A stretch of 64,000 nucleotides of DNA from Gemmatimonadota bacterium (lineage in GTDB: Bacteria > Gemmatimonadota > Gemmatimonadetes > Gemmatimonadales > Gemmatimonadaceae), in NCBI GenBank assembly GCA_026387935.1, contig JAPLKU010000019.1, positions 1-64,000 on the forward strand, given 5' to 3'. The notes under the pieces were generated by a model. The model was not told the DNA's origin, did no database searches, and saw only the letters and a list, made by a program, of their open reading frames with translations. This document shows positions 1 through 9,064 of this stretch, piece after piece. Made by a program: the position numbers and the translations under genes. The first letter of the stretch is position 1. Every line of letters begins with the position of its first letter.

Positions 1-1056
1 GGCACCGAGTTCGCGCATGAAGTCAGCGAGTTCAGGCAGGGTCATTCCGGCACTCGCGGCCTGCCGCCCGTCAACGGTGACGAGGAAAAGCGTGCTGCTG
101 TCGCGGCTGAACCCGACGGAGGTGCGTGGGTTCCGAACCTCGGCGTTTCGAGAGATGGTGCCTTCCACCCACGCGGAACGATCGGCGACGGCGACACCGT
201 CGCGAACAATTCGCGGCCATCCACCGACGAGCAGCGCCGGTGAACGCGAGGGCGAGCCGTCATCGGCTGCCCGTGCGCGTAGGACGACTCGCACAGTGTC
301 GCCTTCCGCGACCGTCGCGAACGCGGCCGTACGCGCGCCGTACGCGGCGAGCACGGCCGCCCCGGGTGCAACGGCGTTGCCCCCGGCTTTCGCCGTCGGG
401 CCGCGACGCACAAAAAGTTGTGTGTCGGCGCGAATCCCGACGCGAGCGAGCGGAAGCTCGAGGAGCGCGCGCGTTGTGTCAATCGGCGTAACTCCGACTC
501 GGTCCGTATAGAGCGCCGTGCCCTCAGGGCCCGTGCGCGAGATGGCGTTCACCGCGAGTACCGGAGTCGGCACGCGCGCTACAATCGCGGTGCCATCGAG
601 CACGTAGCGTCCCAGCAGCGGACGGCGGGCGCCGTCCACTCCGAACTGGGCGTGCACGTTGTCGAACGTGTCGAATGGCGAGTCAGTCACCTGAATGCCC
701 TTCCACCACTCACCGCCAATGACGACGTTGTTTTCGCTCTCGCCCGTCGCGAGGCTGAAGAAGTCGGTGTTGACGGCGGCGAGCACTCGCGCCGCACCTT
801 CGGGAGTACGCGCGACCATCGACGTGAGTTTTTCGCGACCGCGCAGCGAATCCCGCGCGCGCACCTGGCGAAGTTCAAGGTCGCTTCGGCGCAGGTCAAC
901 GGTGACAATGTTGAGGACCCACGGACCGGCGGGCCGGACGATACGTCGCCAGGTGACGCCGGGCGAGAGCGTCTGCGTCGCGAGAGAATCTCTTTGTTGT
1001 GCGCCGAGGCTCGCGGAGATTACGCAGAGTATCGAGGCAAGGCGTGGCCAGCTCAC
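1..1056 (-). CDS. Phosphodiester glycosidase family protein (NAGPA-like domain), 3' end missing
   Basis: An open frame of 352 codons runs off the left edge without a stop. It starts at a GTG that overlaps the TGA of the upstream NamZ gene (GTGA), which indicates translational coupling. The first ~19 residues are a Sec signal peptide (SILCVISASLGA, then QQRD). The body contains the family hallmarks AAVNTDFFS (about residues 93-101) and, near the edge, GFSRDSSTLFLVTVDGRQA followed by GMTLPELADFMRELGA; in this family the next residues normally form the NLDGGGS active-site loop, which lies outside the window. Family members hydrolyse phosphodiester-linked sugars such as the uncovering-enzyme substrate GlcNAc-1-P-mannose. 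The exact substrate is unknown; the neighbouring muramidase suggests cell-wall or exopolysaccharide work in the periplasm. Confidence 0.82.
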   Translation of the reverse strand, partial: MSWPRLASILCVISASLGAQQRDSLATQTLSPGVTWRRIVRPAGPWVLNIVTVDLRRSDLELRQVRARDSLRGREKLTSMVARTPEGAARVLAAVNTDFFSLATGESENNVVIGGEWWKGIQVTDSPFDTFDNVHAQFGVDGARRPLLGRYVLDGTAIVARVPTPVLAVNAISRTGPEGTALYTDRVGVTPIDTTRALLELPLARVGIRADTQLFVRRGPTAKAGGNAVAPGAAVLAAYGARTAAFATVAEGDTVRVVLRARAADDGSPSRSPALLVGGWPRIVRDGVAVADRSAWVEGTISRNAEVRNPRTSVGFSRDSSTLFLVTVDGRQAASAGMTLPELADFMRELGA

Positions 1057-2270
1057 GGATACAACCAATACTTCCGCGTCAGCTCCGCGAACCGCTTGGC
1101 GTCCGCGTCCCAGCGCTCGAGCAGCTCGTCGACGGTGCCGTTCTGCACGGCCGCCCGCATGGCCGCCGTCCCCGCGAGGCGATCGACCGCAGACTCGCGC
1201 CAGACAAATTCGCTCGAATGCCGCGCATAGATCGCGCGCAACATCTTCAGCGCCACGGGCACGGGCCGCACGGCATTTCGGTCCGTGACATGCACCTTGA
1301 TCATCGGCGTCGGCTTGACCGTTGCCAGTTTGAATCCCGGCTGAATCACGCGCTCCGTCGCTTCGAACCGCACACCAGGCATCTTCGCAGCGTTCAGTTC
1401 GCCAACGATCTCCCTGATGTCATTCATCCAGGCGGCGCCGATGAGCGAAAAGGGCGACTCCGTGCCCCGCCCTTCGCTGATGTTCGCGCCTTCAAAGAGT
1501 ACGGTGCCGGGATAGAGCAGCGCCGCATCGAGATCCTTGATGTTCGGCGATGGGTTGACCCACTTGAGGCCCGTTTGGTCGTACCACATGTCGCGGCGGT
1601 ACCCCGACATGGGCACCACGCGAATGTCGGCCGTAATGCGATTCTCGCCTACGAGGAATCGCAGCAGTTCCCCGGGCGTCATGCCGTACCGATTGGTCAC
1701 GGCAAACTGGCCAACAAACGACGCGAAGGCCGTGTCGAGCACGACCCCGTCAACGCGGTCGGCGCGGATCGGGTCAGGGCGGTCGAGGACGATGAACGGT
1801 TTCTTCGCCGCAGCCGCAGAAAGCGCCATCGTCCACTGGAAGGTGTACTGGCGCGCGCCAACATCCTGAATGTCGTAGAGGAGCACGTCGACGTTCTTCA
1901 GCATGTCGGCCGTCGGCACTCGCGTGTTGTCGTAGAGCGAATAGATCGGAACGCCGGTCGCCGAGTCCACGGTGGACACCACTAGTTCACCGGCCTCGGC
2001 CACGCCGCGGAGTCCATGTTCCGGCCCGAAGAGCGCCGTGAGCTTCACGCCGGGCGTCTTGAAGAGAACGTCGATGCTGCTCGTGCCGTAGCGCGCGCGG
2101 CCGGAATGGTTCGTGATGATCCCGACGCGTTTGCCCCTGATCAGGTGCAGCGAATCGGTAACGAGAACCTCGATTCCCGGGCGGACACTACCGGCGGGCG
2201 CCGACACCGACTGGGCGGACGCGCAGGCGGCACATATGGCCGCGGCGGCGAGGAGGGACACGATTCGCAT
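1053..2270 (-). CDS. DUF1343 / NamZ-type exo-beta-N-acetylmuramidase, exported
   Basis: 405 residues with an N-terminal signal peptide (hydrophobic to AICAACASA, then QSVS). The motifs GKRVGIITNHSGR, LFGPEHGLRG, LLYDIQDVGARQYTF, VLDRPDP and LFEGANISEGRGTESPF are characteristic of DUF1343, the family of NamZ, which removes MurNAc from the non-reducing end of peptidoglycan fragments during wall recycling. Length matches the family (about 400). It is the first gene of a two-gene minus-strand operon with the phosphodiester glycosidase. The start is an ATG about 150 bp from the divergent deoC, so the two operons share a short divergent promoter region. The family assignment is strong; the precise substrate is inferred from the family. 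Confidence 0.9.
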   Translation of the reverse strand: MRIVSLLAAAAICAACASAQSVSAPAGSVRPGIEVLVTDSLHLIRGKRVGIITNHSGRARYGTSSIDVLFKTPGVKLTALFGPEHGLRGVAEAGELVVSTVDSATGVPIYSLYDNTRVPTADMLKNVDVLLYDIQDVGARQYTFQWTMALSAAAAKKPFIVLDRPDPIRADRVDGVVLDTAFASFVGQFAVTNRYGMTPGELLRFLVGENRITADIRVVPMSGYRRDMWYDQTGLKWVNPSPNIKDLDAALLYPGTVLFEGANISEGRGTESPFSLIGAAWMNDIREIVGELNAAKMPGVRFEATERVIQPGFKLATVKPTPMIKVHVTDRNAVRPVPVALKMLRAIYARHSSEFVWRESAVDRLAGTAAMRAAVQNGTVDELLERWDADAKRFAELTRKYWLYP

Positions 2271-2421
2271 GGGTGGGAGACTATCGGTCGCCGAATCGGT
2301 TCGCTACCCGCTTGCTACCCGGTCGATAGCCGCGAGGACTGTCCACGTCCGGCCGGTGCCGCCCAAGAGGGGCGAAGCCACGACGCGCTCTGTATTATGG
2401 TAATTCAGAGGAGATGACGCG

Positions 2422-3462
2422 ATGCCCGCACCACGACCGCACGGCCTCAAGCTCGCGACCACAGACTCGCCGCCGCCAGCGCGCAGTTCACCGCGCCCGG
2501 TCCCAGGTGATAGCCTTGATCGCAATCCCGGAACGCCGCTCGACTTGGACCGCGTCCTCTCGTACCGCGTAAACCGAAGCGCCGTGGAACGCCGCGCCGC
2601 CACGATTCCCACGCGCCGCACAGTGAAGCAGCAATGGCAAGCTGGCTGGCTGCTCCGCGCCATCACACTAATCGATCTCACGACGCTCTCCGGCGATGAC
2701 ACCGCGGGCAACGTGCGCCGCCTCTGTGCCAAGGCGATGCGGCCGCTGCGCGATGATCTGGAACGCCAACTCGGCGCTGAGCAGCTGCATCTCACCACCG
2801 GCGCAGTGTGCGTCTACCACGGACTCGTCGAGACCGCCGTGGACGCACTCACCGGCAGCGGGATCCCCGTGGCTGCGGTCAGTACCGGTTTCCCCGCCGG
2901 CCTCTCGCCGATGCACACGCGGCTTGATGAGATTCGTGACAGCGTCGCGGCCGGGGCGAAAGAGATCGACATCGTGATCACCCGCGGCCACGTGCTCACG
3001 GGCGACTGGGAAGCGCTCTACGACGAGGTGCGCGGCTTTCGCGACGCCTGCGGCGACGCCCACATGAAGGCGATCCTCGGCACCGGCGACCTCGCCACGC
3101 TCACCAACGTGGCGCGCGCGTCGATGGTGGCGATGATGGCAGGTTCCGATTTCATCAAGACGAGCACCGGCAAGGAAGGGATCAACGCGACACTGCCGAT
3201 CGCGCTCGTCATGGTGCGCATGATTCGCGACTATTTCCAACAAACAGGCCACGCGGTCGGTTACAAGCCGGCGGGCGGCATCCGCTCGGCAAAGAACGCG
3301 CTCGAATACCTGTACCTCATCAAGGAAGAACTTGGCGAGCGTTGGATGCGCCCGGACCTGTTCCGCTTTGGCGCGTCGGGCCTGCTCACTGATATCGAAC
3401 GCCAGCTCGATCACTTCGCGAATGGCCGCTACGCCGCGGCCCATCGCCAACCGATGGTATGA
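2422..3462 (+). CDS. deoC: Deoxyribose-phosphate aldolase
   Basis: 346 residues. It cleaves 2-deoxyribose-5-phosphate to glyceraldehyde-3-phosphate and acetaldehyde in deoxynucleoside catabolism. The class I aldolase residues are all visible: Asp183 in EIDIVI, Schiff-base Lys246 in FIKTSTGK, and Lys282 in VGYKPAGG, matching E. coli Asp102/Lys167/Lys201 in spacing. An N-terminal extension of about 70 residues makes it longer than the ~250-residue E. coli type and closer to the eukaryote-like DERA form. The ATG is preceded by a clear AGGAG ribosome site about 8 bases upstream. Its stop overlaps the ATG of the ALDH gene by 4 bases, so the acetaldehyde it releases is probably handled by that enzyme. 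Confidence 0.93.
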   Translation: MPAPRPHGLKLATTDSPPPARSSPRPVPGDSLDRNPGTPLDLDRVLSYRVNRSAVERRAATIPTRRTVKQQWQAGWLLRAITLIDLTTLSGDDTAGNVRRLCAKAMRPLRDDLERQLGAEQLHLTTGAVCVYHGLVETAVDALTGSGIPVAAVSTGFPAGLSPMHTRLDEIRDSVAAGAKEIDIVITRGHVLTGDWEALYDEVRGFRDACGDAHMKAILGTGDLATLTNVARASMVAMMAGSDFIKTSTGKEGINATLPIALVMVRMIRDYFQQTGHAVGYKPAGGIRSAKNALEYLYLIKEELGERWMRPDLFRFGASGLLTDIERQLDHFANGRYAAAHRQPMV

Positions 3463-5855
3463 ACAAGCCAATGGCCACGACGATCACCGACATTTTCCAT
3501 TCGATGGACTACGGTCCCGCGCCGGAGAGCGACAAGCCAGCGCTGGAATGGCTCGCGCGACACAAGGCGTCGTTCGGGCACCTGATTGACGGTGCGTTCA
3601 CGAAAGTGAAGGGCCGGCAGTTCGAGGTGACCAACCCCGCCACGGGGAAACCACTCGCGAAAGTCACACAGGGTTCCAGCGCTGACGTGGACGCAGCGGT
3701 TCGCGCGGCGCGAAAGGCCCTCGCGCCCTGGCGCGCGCTTGGCGGTCATGGCCGTGCGAAGCATCTCTACGCCCTCGCGCGCGCCGTGCAGCGCAACTCG
3801 CGGTTGCTCGCCGTGCTGGAATCGATGGACAACGGCAAGAGCATTCGCGAAACGCGCGACATCGACATCCCGCTCGTTGCACGGCACTTCTACCACCATG
3901 CCGGTTGGGCGCAGCTGCTCGAGACGGAGTTCGCCGGATACGAGGGCGCCGGTGTCGTCGGCCAGATCATCCCCTGGAATTTTCCGCTGCTCATGCTCTC
4001 GTGGAAAATCGCGCCGGCGCTCGCGGCAGGATGCACGGTGGTGCTCAAGCCGGCGGAATTCACGCCACTGTCCGCGCTCGCATTTGCCGAGCTCGCGGCC
4101 GAAGCGGGGATTCCGAAGGGCGTGATCAACATCATCACCGGAGACGGCGCCACCGGTGCGGCACTGGTCGAGCATCCCGACGTGGACAAACTGGCCTTTA
4201 CTGGCAGCACTGACGTCGGCCGCATCATCCGCAAAGCCACCGCCGGCAGCGGCAAGAAACTGTCGCTCGAACTCGGCGGCAAGAGCCCGTTCATCGTATT
4301 CGCTGATGCGGACCTCGACTCGGTGGTCGAGGGCGTGGTCGACGCCATCTGGTTCAATCAGGGGCAAGTCTGCTGCGCCGGCTCGCGGCTGTTGATGCAG
4401 GAAGGAATCGCCGACCGCCTCATTGCGAAGTTGCGCGCGCGGATGGAGACCCTTCGCGTCGGCTCGCCGCTCGACAAGGCCGTGGACATGGGCGCCATTG
4501 TCGCGCCACTTCAGCTCGAGCGGATCAAGTCGCTCGTCGAGCAGGGCCAGAAGGAAGGCGCCGAGATGTGGCAGCCGAGTTGGGCGGTGCCGAAGGATGG
4601 ATGTTTCTATCCGCCAACGCTGTTCACGAACGTCGCGCCGTCCTCCACCATCGCGCAGGTCGAAATTTTTGGCCCCGTGCTGGTGGCGATGACCTTCCGC
4701 ACGCCGGACGAGGCCGTCGCGCTGGCGAATAACACGCCGTTCGGACTGGCCGCGAGTATCTGGAGTGAGAACATCAATCTCGCACTCGACGTGGCGCCGA
4801 AGGTGAAAGCGGGCGTGGTGTGGGTGAACTGCACCAACATGTTTGATGCGGCAGCGGGCTTCGGTGGCTACCGCGAAAGTGGATACGGACGCGAGGGTGG
4901 ACGCGAGGGGATGTGGGAGTATCTGAAGCGGTCAGGAGGGAGTGGGCAGCAGGCCGTCACAAAGGCACGCAGGGTTGCTGCCAGCCGCCAACTGCCAGCT
5001 GCCAACGCGCCGACACCGCGCATCGACCGCACGGCCAAGCTCTACATCGGCGGCAAGCAGGCACGGCCGGATGGCGGCTACTCGCTCCGCGTCACCGGCG
5101 CCTCGGGCAAGGTGATCGGCGAAGTTGGTGAAGGCAACCGCAAGGACATCCGTAATGCTGTCGAAGCCGCGCGCGCTGCGGCAGGCTCCTGGTCGCGCGC
5201 GTCAGGGCACGCGCGGGCGCAGATTCTCTACTACATCGCGGAGAATCTCTCCGCGCGCAGTGGTGAATTCAGCGCCCGTATTCGCGCGCTCACCGGAGGT
5301 GACGGCGCGGCCGAAGTCGACGCAAGCCTCCAGCGCCTCTTCACATATGCGGCTTGGGCCGACAAGTGGTACGGCGCGGTGCACAACACACCGCTCCGCG
5401 GGGTCACGCTCGCCATGAACGAACCGCTGGGCGTCATTGGCATCGGCGCTCCGACTGAGCATCCGCTGCTTGGGTTCGTTTCGGTCGTCGCGCCGGCGAT
5501 AGCTGCGGGCAACACGGTCATCGCGATCCCCAGCGAGCTGCACCCACTCGCCGTGACCGACTTCTATCAGGTGCTTGAGACAAGCGACGTGCCTGCCGGC
5601 GTGATCAACATCGTCACCGGGCACGCGGCGGAGCTCACCAAGGTGCTCGCTGAGCACGACGATATCGAGGCCATCTGGTATTTCGGCGATCCCGCCGGAG
5701 CAAAGGCGTGCGAGCTCGCCAGCTGCGGCAACATGAAACAGACCTGGTGCGAATCTCAGCTCCGTGACTGGACCAGCGCAGCCGACGGCGAGGGCCGGGA
5801 GTTCATGCGCCATGCCACGCAGGTGAAGAACATCTGGATTCCGTACGGCGAGTAG
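3459..5855 (+). CDS. Two-domain aldehyde dehydrogenase, ALDH16-type
   Basis: 798 residues made of two ALDH-superfamily domains. Domain 1 (about 1-480) is complete: proton-relay Glu in LSLELGGKSPF, catalytic Cys305 in GQVCCAG, and EIFGPVLV. Domain 2 (about 530-798) keeps the fold (MNEPLGVIGIGAP, VINIVTGHAAEL) but is shorter and has no GQxC catalytic motif, so it is likely structural, as known for bacterial ALDH16. The linker (about 490-530) is low-complexity and is coded by a short repeat also found elsewhere in the window. The ATG overlaps the deoC stop, implying coupled translation; oxidation of DeoC-derived acetaldehyde to acetate is the natural inference. A strong terminator follows. Confidence 0.88.
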   Translation: MNKPMATTITDIFHSMDYGPAPESDKPALEWLARHKASFGHLIDGAFTKVKGRQFEVTNPATGKPLAKVTQGSSADVDAAVRAARKALAPWRALGGHGRAKHLYALARAVQRNSRLLAVLESMDNGKSIRETRDIDIPLVARHFYHHAGWAQLLETEFAGYEGAGVVGQIIPWNFPLLMLSWKIAPALAAGCTVVLKPAEFTPLSALAFAELAAEAGIPKGVINIITGDGATGAALVEHPDVDKLAFTGSTDVGRIIRKATAGSGKKLSLELGGKSPFIVFADADLDSVVEGVVDAIWFNQGQVCCAGSRLLMQEGIADRLIAKLRARMETLRVGSPLDKAVDMGAIVAPLQLERIKSLVEQGQKEGAEMWQPSWAVPKDGCFYPPTLFTNVAPSSTIAQVEIFGPVLVAMTFRTPDEAVALANNTPFGLAASIWSENINLALDVAPKVKAGVVWVNCTNMFDAAAGFGGYRESGYGREGGREGMWEYLKRSGGSGQQAVTKARRVAASRQLPAANAPTPRIDRTAKLYIGGKQARPDGGYSLRVTGASGKVIGEVGEGNRKDIRNAVEAARAAAGSWSRASGHARAQILYYIAENLSARSGEFSARIRALTGGDGAAEVDASLQRLFTYAAWADKWYGAVHNTPLRGVTLAMNEPLGVIGIGAPTEHPLLGFVSVVAPAIAAGNTVIAIPSELHPLAVTDFYQVLETSDVPAGVINIVTGHAAELTKVLAEHDDIEAIWYFGDPAGAKACELASCGNMKQTWCESQLRDWTSAADGEGREFMRHATQVKNIWIPYGE
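4960..5013 (+). repeat. Short dispersed repeat copy inside the ALDH linker
   Basis: The linker DNA carries imperfect tandem units of the type GCCAACTGCCAGCTGCC. The 17 bases at 4988-5004 match the reverse complement of 42050-42066 at 16 of 17 positions. The second copy is intergenic. This identifies a short repeat family, one member of which has been absorbed into a coding linker. Confidence 0.6.
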
Positions 5856-5879
5856 CACGCCAGCGCCGGTGCCGTACGC

Positions 5880-5911
5880 AAGAAGGGCCCGGCGCTTGCC
5901 GGGCCCTTCTT
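5880..5911. terminator. Bidirectional intrinsic terminator between convergent genes
   Basis: A perfect 14-bp inverted repeat (arms 5880-5893 and 5898-5911) with a GCTT loop. The arms are A-rich outside and T-rich on the far side, so it can terminate the deoC-ALDH operon from the left and pilT-pilC from the right. Confidence 0.88.
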
Positions 5912-5932
5912 GTTCCATACGCTCCGCTTGTC

Positions 5933-7129
5933 TTACTGCACCGCGTTGATCATGTCGAAGATTGGCAGGTACATGGCAACCACCATGCCGCCGACGACGA
6001 CGCCGAGAAACACGATCATCAGTGGCTCGAGCAGTGCGAGCAGGCTGCTCACGGCGGTGTCGACTTCTTCATCGTAGAAGTCGGCGATTTTCGCGAGCAT
6101 TTCGTCGAGTCCGCCGGTCTGCTCGCCGACGGCAATCATGGAGATCACCATGGGCGGGAAGACGTTGGACTTGGCGAGCGGCGCGCTGATCGTATCGCCG
6201 CCAGCAATGGACGAACGGCTGGCCATGATCGCATCCTGGATCACGCGATTACCGGCTGTTTTTGCCGTGATTTCAAGGCCGTCCAGGATGCTAACGCCTG
6301 AGCTGATGAGCGTGCCGAGCGTGCGGGTAAATCGGCTGACGGCCGATTTGCGGATCACGTCGCCGAGCACGGGCACGTGGAGCAGCGCCTTGTCGACGTT
6401 GAGATGCCCCTTCGACGTGGCATAGTAGCGCTTGAAGGCGTGGAAGCCGAAGAAGCCGCCGAGGCCGAAGCCCCACCAGCCCTTCTTCAGGATTTCCGAC
6501 ATTATGATGACGATACGCGTCGGCAGCGGCAGGGCGAGGTTCACGCTGGCGAACATGTTCTGGAAGACGGGAATCACGAAAATGAGCAGCACGCTAATCG
6601 CGATGGCGGCCACGCTGAAAATGACGCCAGGGTAAATCATGGCGCCCTTCACCTTGCGCACGAGGGCGTCGTTCTTTTCCATGAACGTCGCCAGACGCAT
6701 CAGAATCGTGTCGAGAATACCGCCAGCCTCGCCGGCAGCGACCATGTTCACATACAGATCGCTGAACGCCTTCGGGTGCTTCGCCAGCGCGTCGGCCACC
6801 GCATGGCCCGATTCCACGTCAAACACGACTTGTCGCGTGACGGCAGAGAGCGCCTTGTTCTCGGTCTGCTTGGAGAGAATGTCGAGCGCCTGCACCAGCG
6901 GCAGGCCGGAGTTGATCATCGTGGAGAACTGTCGCGTGAAGATCACGACGTCGCGCATCGCAATCGAGCCCGCGGTTTTCTGCTTGGACTTGGAGGCTTC
7001 CTCGACCTTGACCACGTTGAGGCGGAGCCGTCGGAGCTGCTGAACCACATCTTCGCGGTTCGTCGCTTCGATCGTGTCAGTCTTGATCGCGCCTTTCTGG
7101 TCGCGCGCGGTATAGCTAAACGTCGGCAT
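5933..7129 (-). CDS. pilC: Type IV pilus / type II secretion inner-membrane protein PilC (GspF family)
   Basis: 398 residues with two T2SSF domains (about 65-190 and 270-390) and three long hydrophobic segments (about residues 165-190, 220-235, 370-390). The N-terminus MPTFSYTARDQKG, the segment FTRQFSTMINSGLPLVQAL, the central GVSILDGLEITAKTAGN and the C-terminal LEPLMIVFLGVVVGGMVVAMYLPIFDM are typical of PilC, the platform protein that couples pilus assembly and retraction ATPases to the fibre. Length matches the family (about 400). It sits 28 bases downstream of pilT on the same strand. No PilB or pilin lies in the window. Confidence 0.93.
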   Translation of the reverse strand: MPTFSYTARDQKGAIKTDTIEATNREDVVQQLRRLRLNVVKVEEASKSKQKTAGSIAMRDVVIFTRQFSTMINSGLPLVQALDILSKQTENKALSAVTRQVVFDVESGHAVADALAKHPKAFSDLYVNMVAAGEAGGILDTILMRLATFMEKNDALVRKVKGAMIYPGVIFSVAAIAISVLLIFVIPVFQNMFASVNLALPLPTRIVIIMSEILKKGWWGFGLGGFFGFHAFKRYYATSKGHLNVDKALLHVPVLGDVIRKSAVSRFTRTLGTLISSGVSILDGLEITAKTAGNRVIQDAIMASRSSIAGGDTISAPLAKSNVFPPMVISMIAVGEQTGGLDEMLAKIADFYDEEVDTAVSSLLALLEPLMIVFLGVVVGGMVVAMYLPIFDMINAVQ

Positions 7130-7157
7130 CAGTACCTCGGATTACAGATGGCGGTGA

Positions 7158-8333
7158 TCATCGACGTGCCGGCGCACCCGGTGGGCCTTTTGGTCCGGCA
7201 TGTGGCTCACCACGCGCGCCCGTATCGCCCTCGACCGGCGACTTGCCGATCATGCGCAGAAACTCATTCGGGTCGCCGGAGACGCGGAGGCATTCGTCCT
7301 CGTCCACCTCGCGACTCAGGTACAGTGCATAGAGCGCGTCGTTCATCGTCTGCATGCCGTGCTTCTTCCCCGACTGCATAGACGAGTACATCTGGTGAAC
7401 CTTGTCGTCGCGAATGAGCGCGCGAATCGCCGGCGTGATCACGAGAATCTCACACGCCATGGCACGACCGTTCCCGCTCTTTTTCGGCAGCAACGTCTGT
7501 GTGATGATGCCCTCAAGCACGAACGCCAGCTGCGCGCGCACCTGCGACTGTTGATGGCTCGGGAAGACGTCAATAATGCGATTGATCGCTTCGGCCGCGG
7601 AGTTCGTGTGCAGCGTCGCGAAGGCCAAGTGGCCCGTTTCGGCAATCGCCAGGCCGGCATGAATCGTTTCCAGATCGCGCATTTCGCCGATGAGCACGAT
7701 ATCGGGATCTTCACGGAGCGCATACTTGAGCGCGGAGGCAAACGACTTGGTGTCGGTGCCCACCTCGCGCTGATTGATGATGCAGTTCTGGTGCTTGTGA
7801 ATGAACTCGATCGGATCTTCGACCGTGATGATGTGGCCTTTTCGCTCCCGGTTGATCTTGTCGATCAGCGCCGCGAGCGTCGTGGACTTGCCCGAGCCGG
7901 TCGGCCCGGTGACGAGTACGAGCCCGCGCGGCTTTTCTGCCATCTTGATGACGGCGGCAGGCAGCTTGAGTTCGGCAGCCGTTTTGATCGCGATCGGGAT
8001 CTGGCGCATCACCATGGACACGCAACCGCGCTGTTTGAAGCAGTTCCCGCGGAACCGCGCGAGGTTCTGGATGCCGAACGAAAAATCGAGTTCGTCTTCC
8101 ATTTCAAAGCGCTTTTTCTGTTGCTCGGTCAGCACCGAGTACGCCACCTGCAGCGTGTCCTTCGGCGAGAGCTGGGAGGAGTTGCGCGATGACGTGATTT
8201 CGCCGTCAATGCGCATTTTGGCGCATTCGCCCGCCGTGATATGCAAATCCGACGCGCCCCGCTCGATCATTTCCTCGAGGAGCGCGCGAAGGTTGACGCC
8301 TTGTGATGAAGCGGCTGCAGCGGGAGCGGTCAT
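7158..8333 (-). CDS. pilT: Type IV pilus retraction ATPase PilT
   Basis: 391 residues. Hexameric secretion ATPase that powers pilus retraction. Walker A GPTGSGKST lies at residues 143-151, the Asp box ITVEDPIEFIH follows, Walker B is DPDIVLIGEMRDLETI, and the His box is GHLAFATLHTNSA. The PilT-specific AIRxLIRxxK signature appears as AIRALIRDDKVHQMYS. A proline- and glycine-rich tail of about 30 residues extends past the conserved core, slightly longer than typical PilT (about 345-370). It heads a two-gene operon with pilC. Confidence 0.95.
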   Translation of the reverse strand: MTAPAAAASSQGVNLRALLEEMIERGASDLHITAGECAKMRIDGEITSSRNSSQLSPKDTLQVAYSVLTEQQKKRFEMEDELDFSFGIQNLARFRGNCFKQRGCVSMVMRQIPIAIKTAAELKLPAAVIKMAEKPRGLVLVTGPTGSGKSTTLAALIDKINRERKGHIITVEDPIEFIHKHQNCIINQREVGTDTKSFASALKYALREDPDIVLIGEMRDLETIHAGLAIAETGHLAFATLHTNSAAEAINRIIDVFPSHQQSQVRAQLAFVLEGIITQTLLPKKSGNGRAMACEILVITPAIRALIRDDKVHQMYSSMQSGKKHGMQTMNDALYALYLSREVDEDECLRVSGDPNEFLRMIGKSPVEGDTGARGEPHAGPKGPPGAPARR

Positions 8334-8479
8334 TTAATCACGATTTCCGGTGGACAGTACCGCTCGGAACCGCGTTTGCCATCGCTCCGTGTGGCTATCC
8401 GGTTGGCAAAATCCCTCCGCGCCACAACTATGCGCGCGGCGGGCCTGTTGGGTGAGGCTGATCGTCGGCTACTCGTGTA

Positions 8480-8986
8480 TCAAGGACAAAAGTCGCCCTG
8501 AAAGAGTGGCCTGATTTTGGCGGGTTTTTTGCGGCGCCGAGGGCCCCTGGAACCCGCCGTGTCCGGTGCGGTTGGCAGCTCCGCCCTGTCACGGTCCATG
8601 CGCTCCTGAGCGGCCTGATTCTGGCGCGCGACCTCGAGACGCCGGGCCTCATACTTGGCGAGCGGATCGAGAGGTGCGCTGTCGGCCGACGTCGCAGCTT
8701 TGGTGTCGTGGGTCACATTTTTTTGGCCGCCCTTCGCTCGCAAACCGATGGCCGTCGCACGCGAGCGCTTCGACGTCTTGGCTGTCTTGGCCGTCTTGGC
8801 TGTCTTGGCCGTCTTGGCCGTCTTGGCGGAATCGACGGATCCGATTTGTCGCTCGAGCGCACCACGCGAATCGGCGGCGGCCTTCGAACTAGAAGCCGTC
8901 GTCGAACGGAAGGCACGCGCGCCGATGCCAATGGCACCGAGTGCGGCGAGAAAGATCAGCGCGTTGCGCTCGTTGGGCGTGGGCAT
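8480..8986 (-). CDS. Hypothetical protein with N-terminal membrane segment and (KTA)n repeat
   Basis: 168 residues, no recognised family. The N-terminus (NALIFLAALGAIGIGARAF) could anchor it in the membrane. The middle contains six tandem AKT/TAK tripeptides coded by 9-bp DNA repeats, then a charged stretch (LAKYEARRLEVARQNQAAQERMDRDRAEL) that may form a helix, and a basic tail. The N-terminus resembles those of ComEA-like helix-hairpin-helix proteins that I associate with this kind of genome, but no HhH motif is present, so either this is a truncated relative or the similarity is superficial. It lies between pilT and the M28/SprA pair on the same strand. Confidence 0.55.
   Translation of the reverse strand: MPTPNERNALIFLAALGAIGIGARAFRSTTASSSKAAADSRGALERQIGSVDSAKTAKTAKTAKTAKTAKTSKRSRATAIGLRAKGGQKNVTHDTKAATSADSAPLDPLAKYEARRLEVARQNQAAQERMDRDRAELPTAPDTAGSRGPRRRKKPAKIRPLFQGDFCP
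8775..8828 (-). repeat. Six 9-bp tandem repeats in coding sequence
   Basis: Six units of GTCTTGGCN (plus-strand sense) at 8775, 8784, 8793, 8802, 8811 and 8820. They are multiples of three, so length changes would keep the reading frame and vary the AKT repeat number. Confidence 0.9.
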
Positions 8987-9064
8987 GCCGCAATAGTGCG
9001 GCGCACCAGTGGCGATCGCGGCATCAATTCGCCACCACTGTCATCAATTTCCTGCGACGGGCTC

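Noticed and set aside
8480-8986. Calling the repeat-bearing protein ComEA
   Set aside because: Only the N-terminal membrane segment is reminiscent; no helix-hairpin-helix motif is present.
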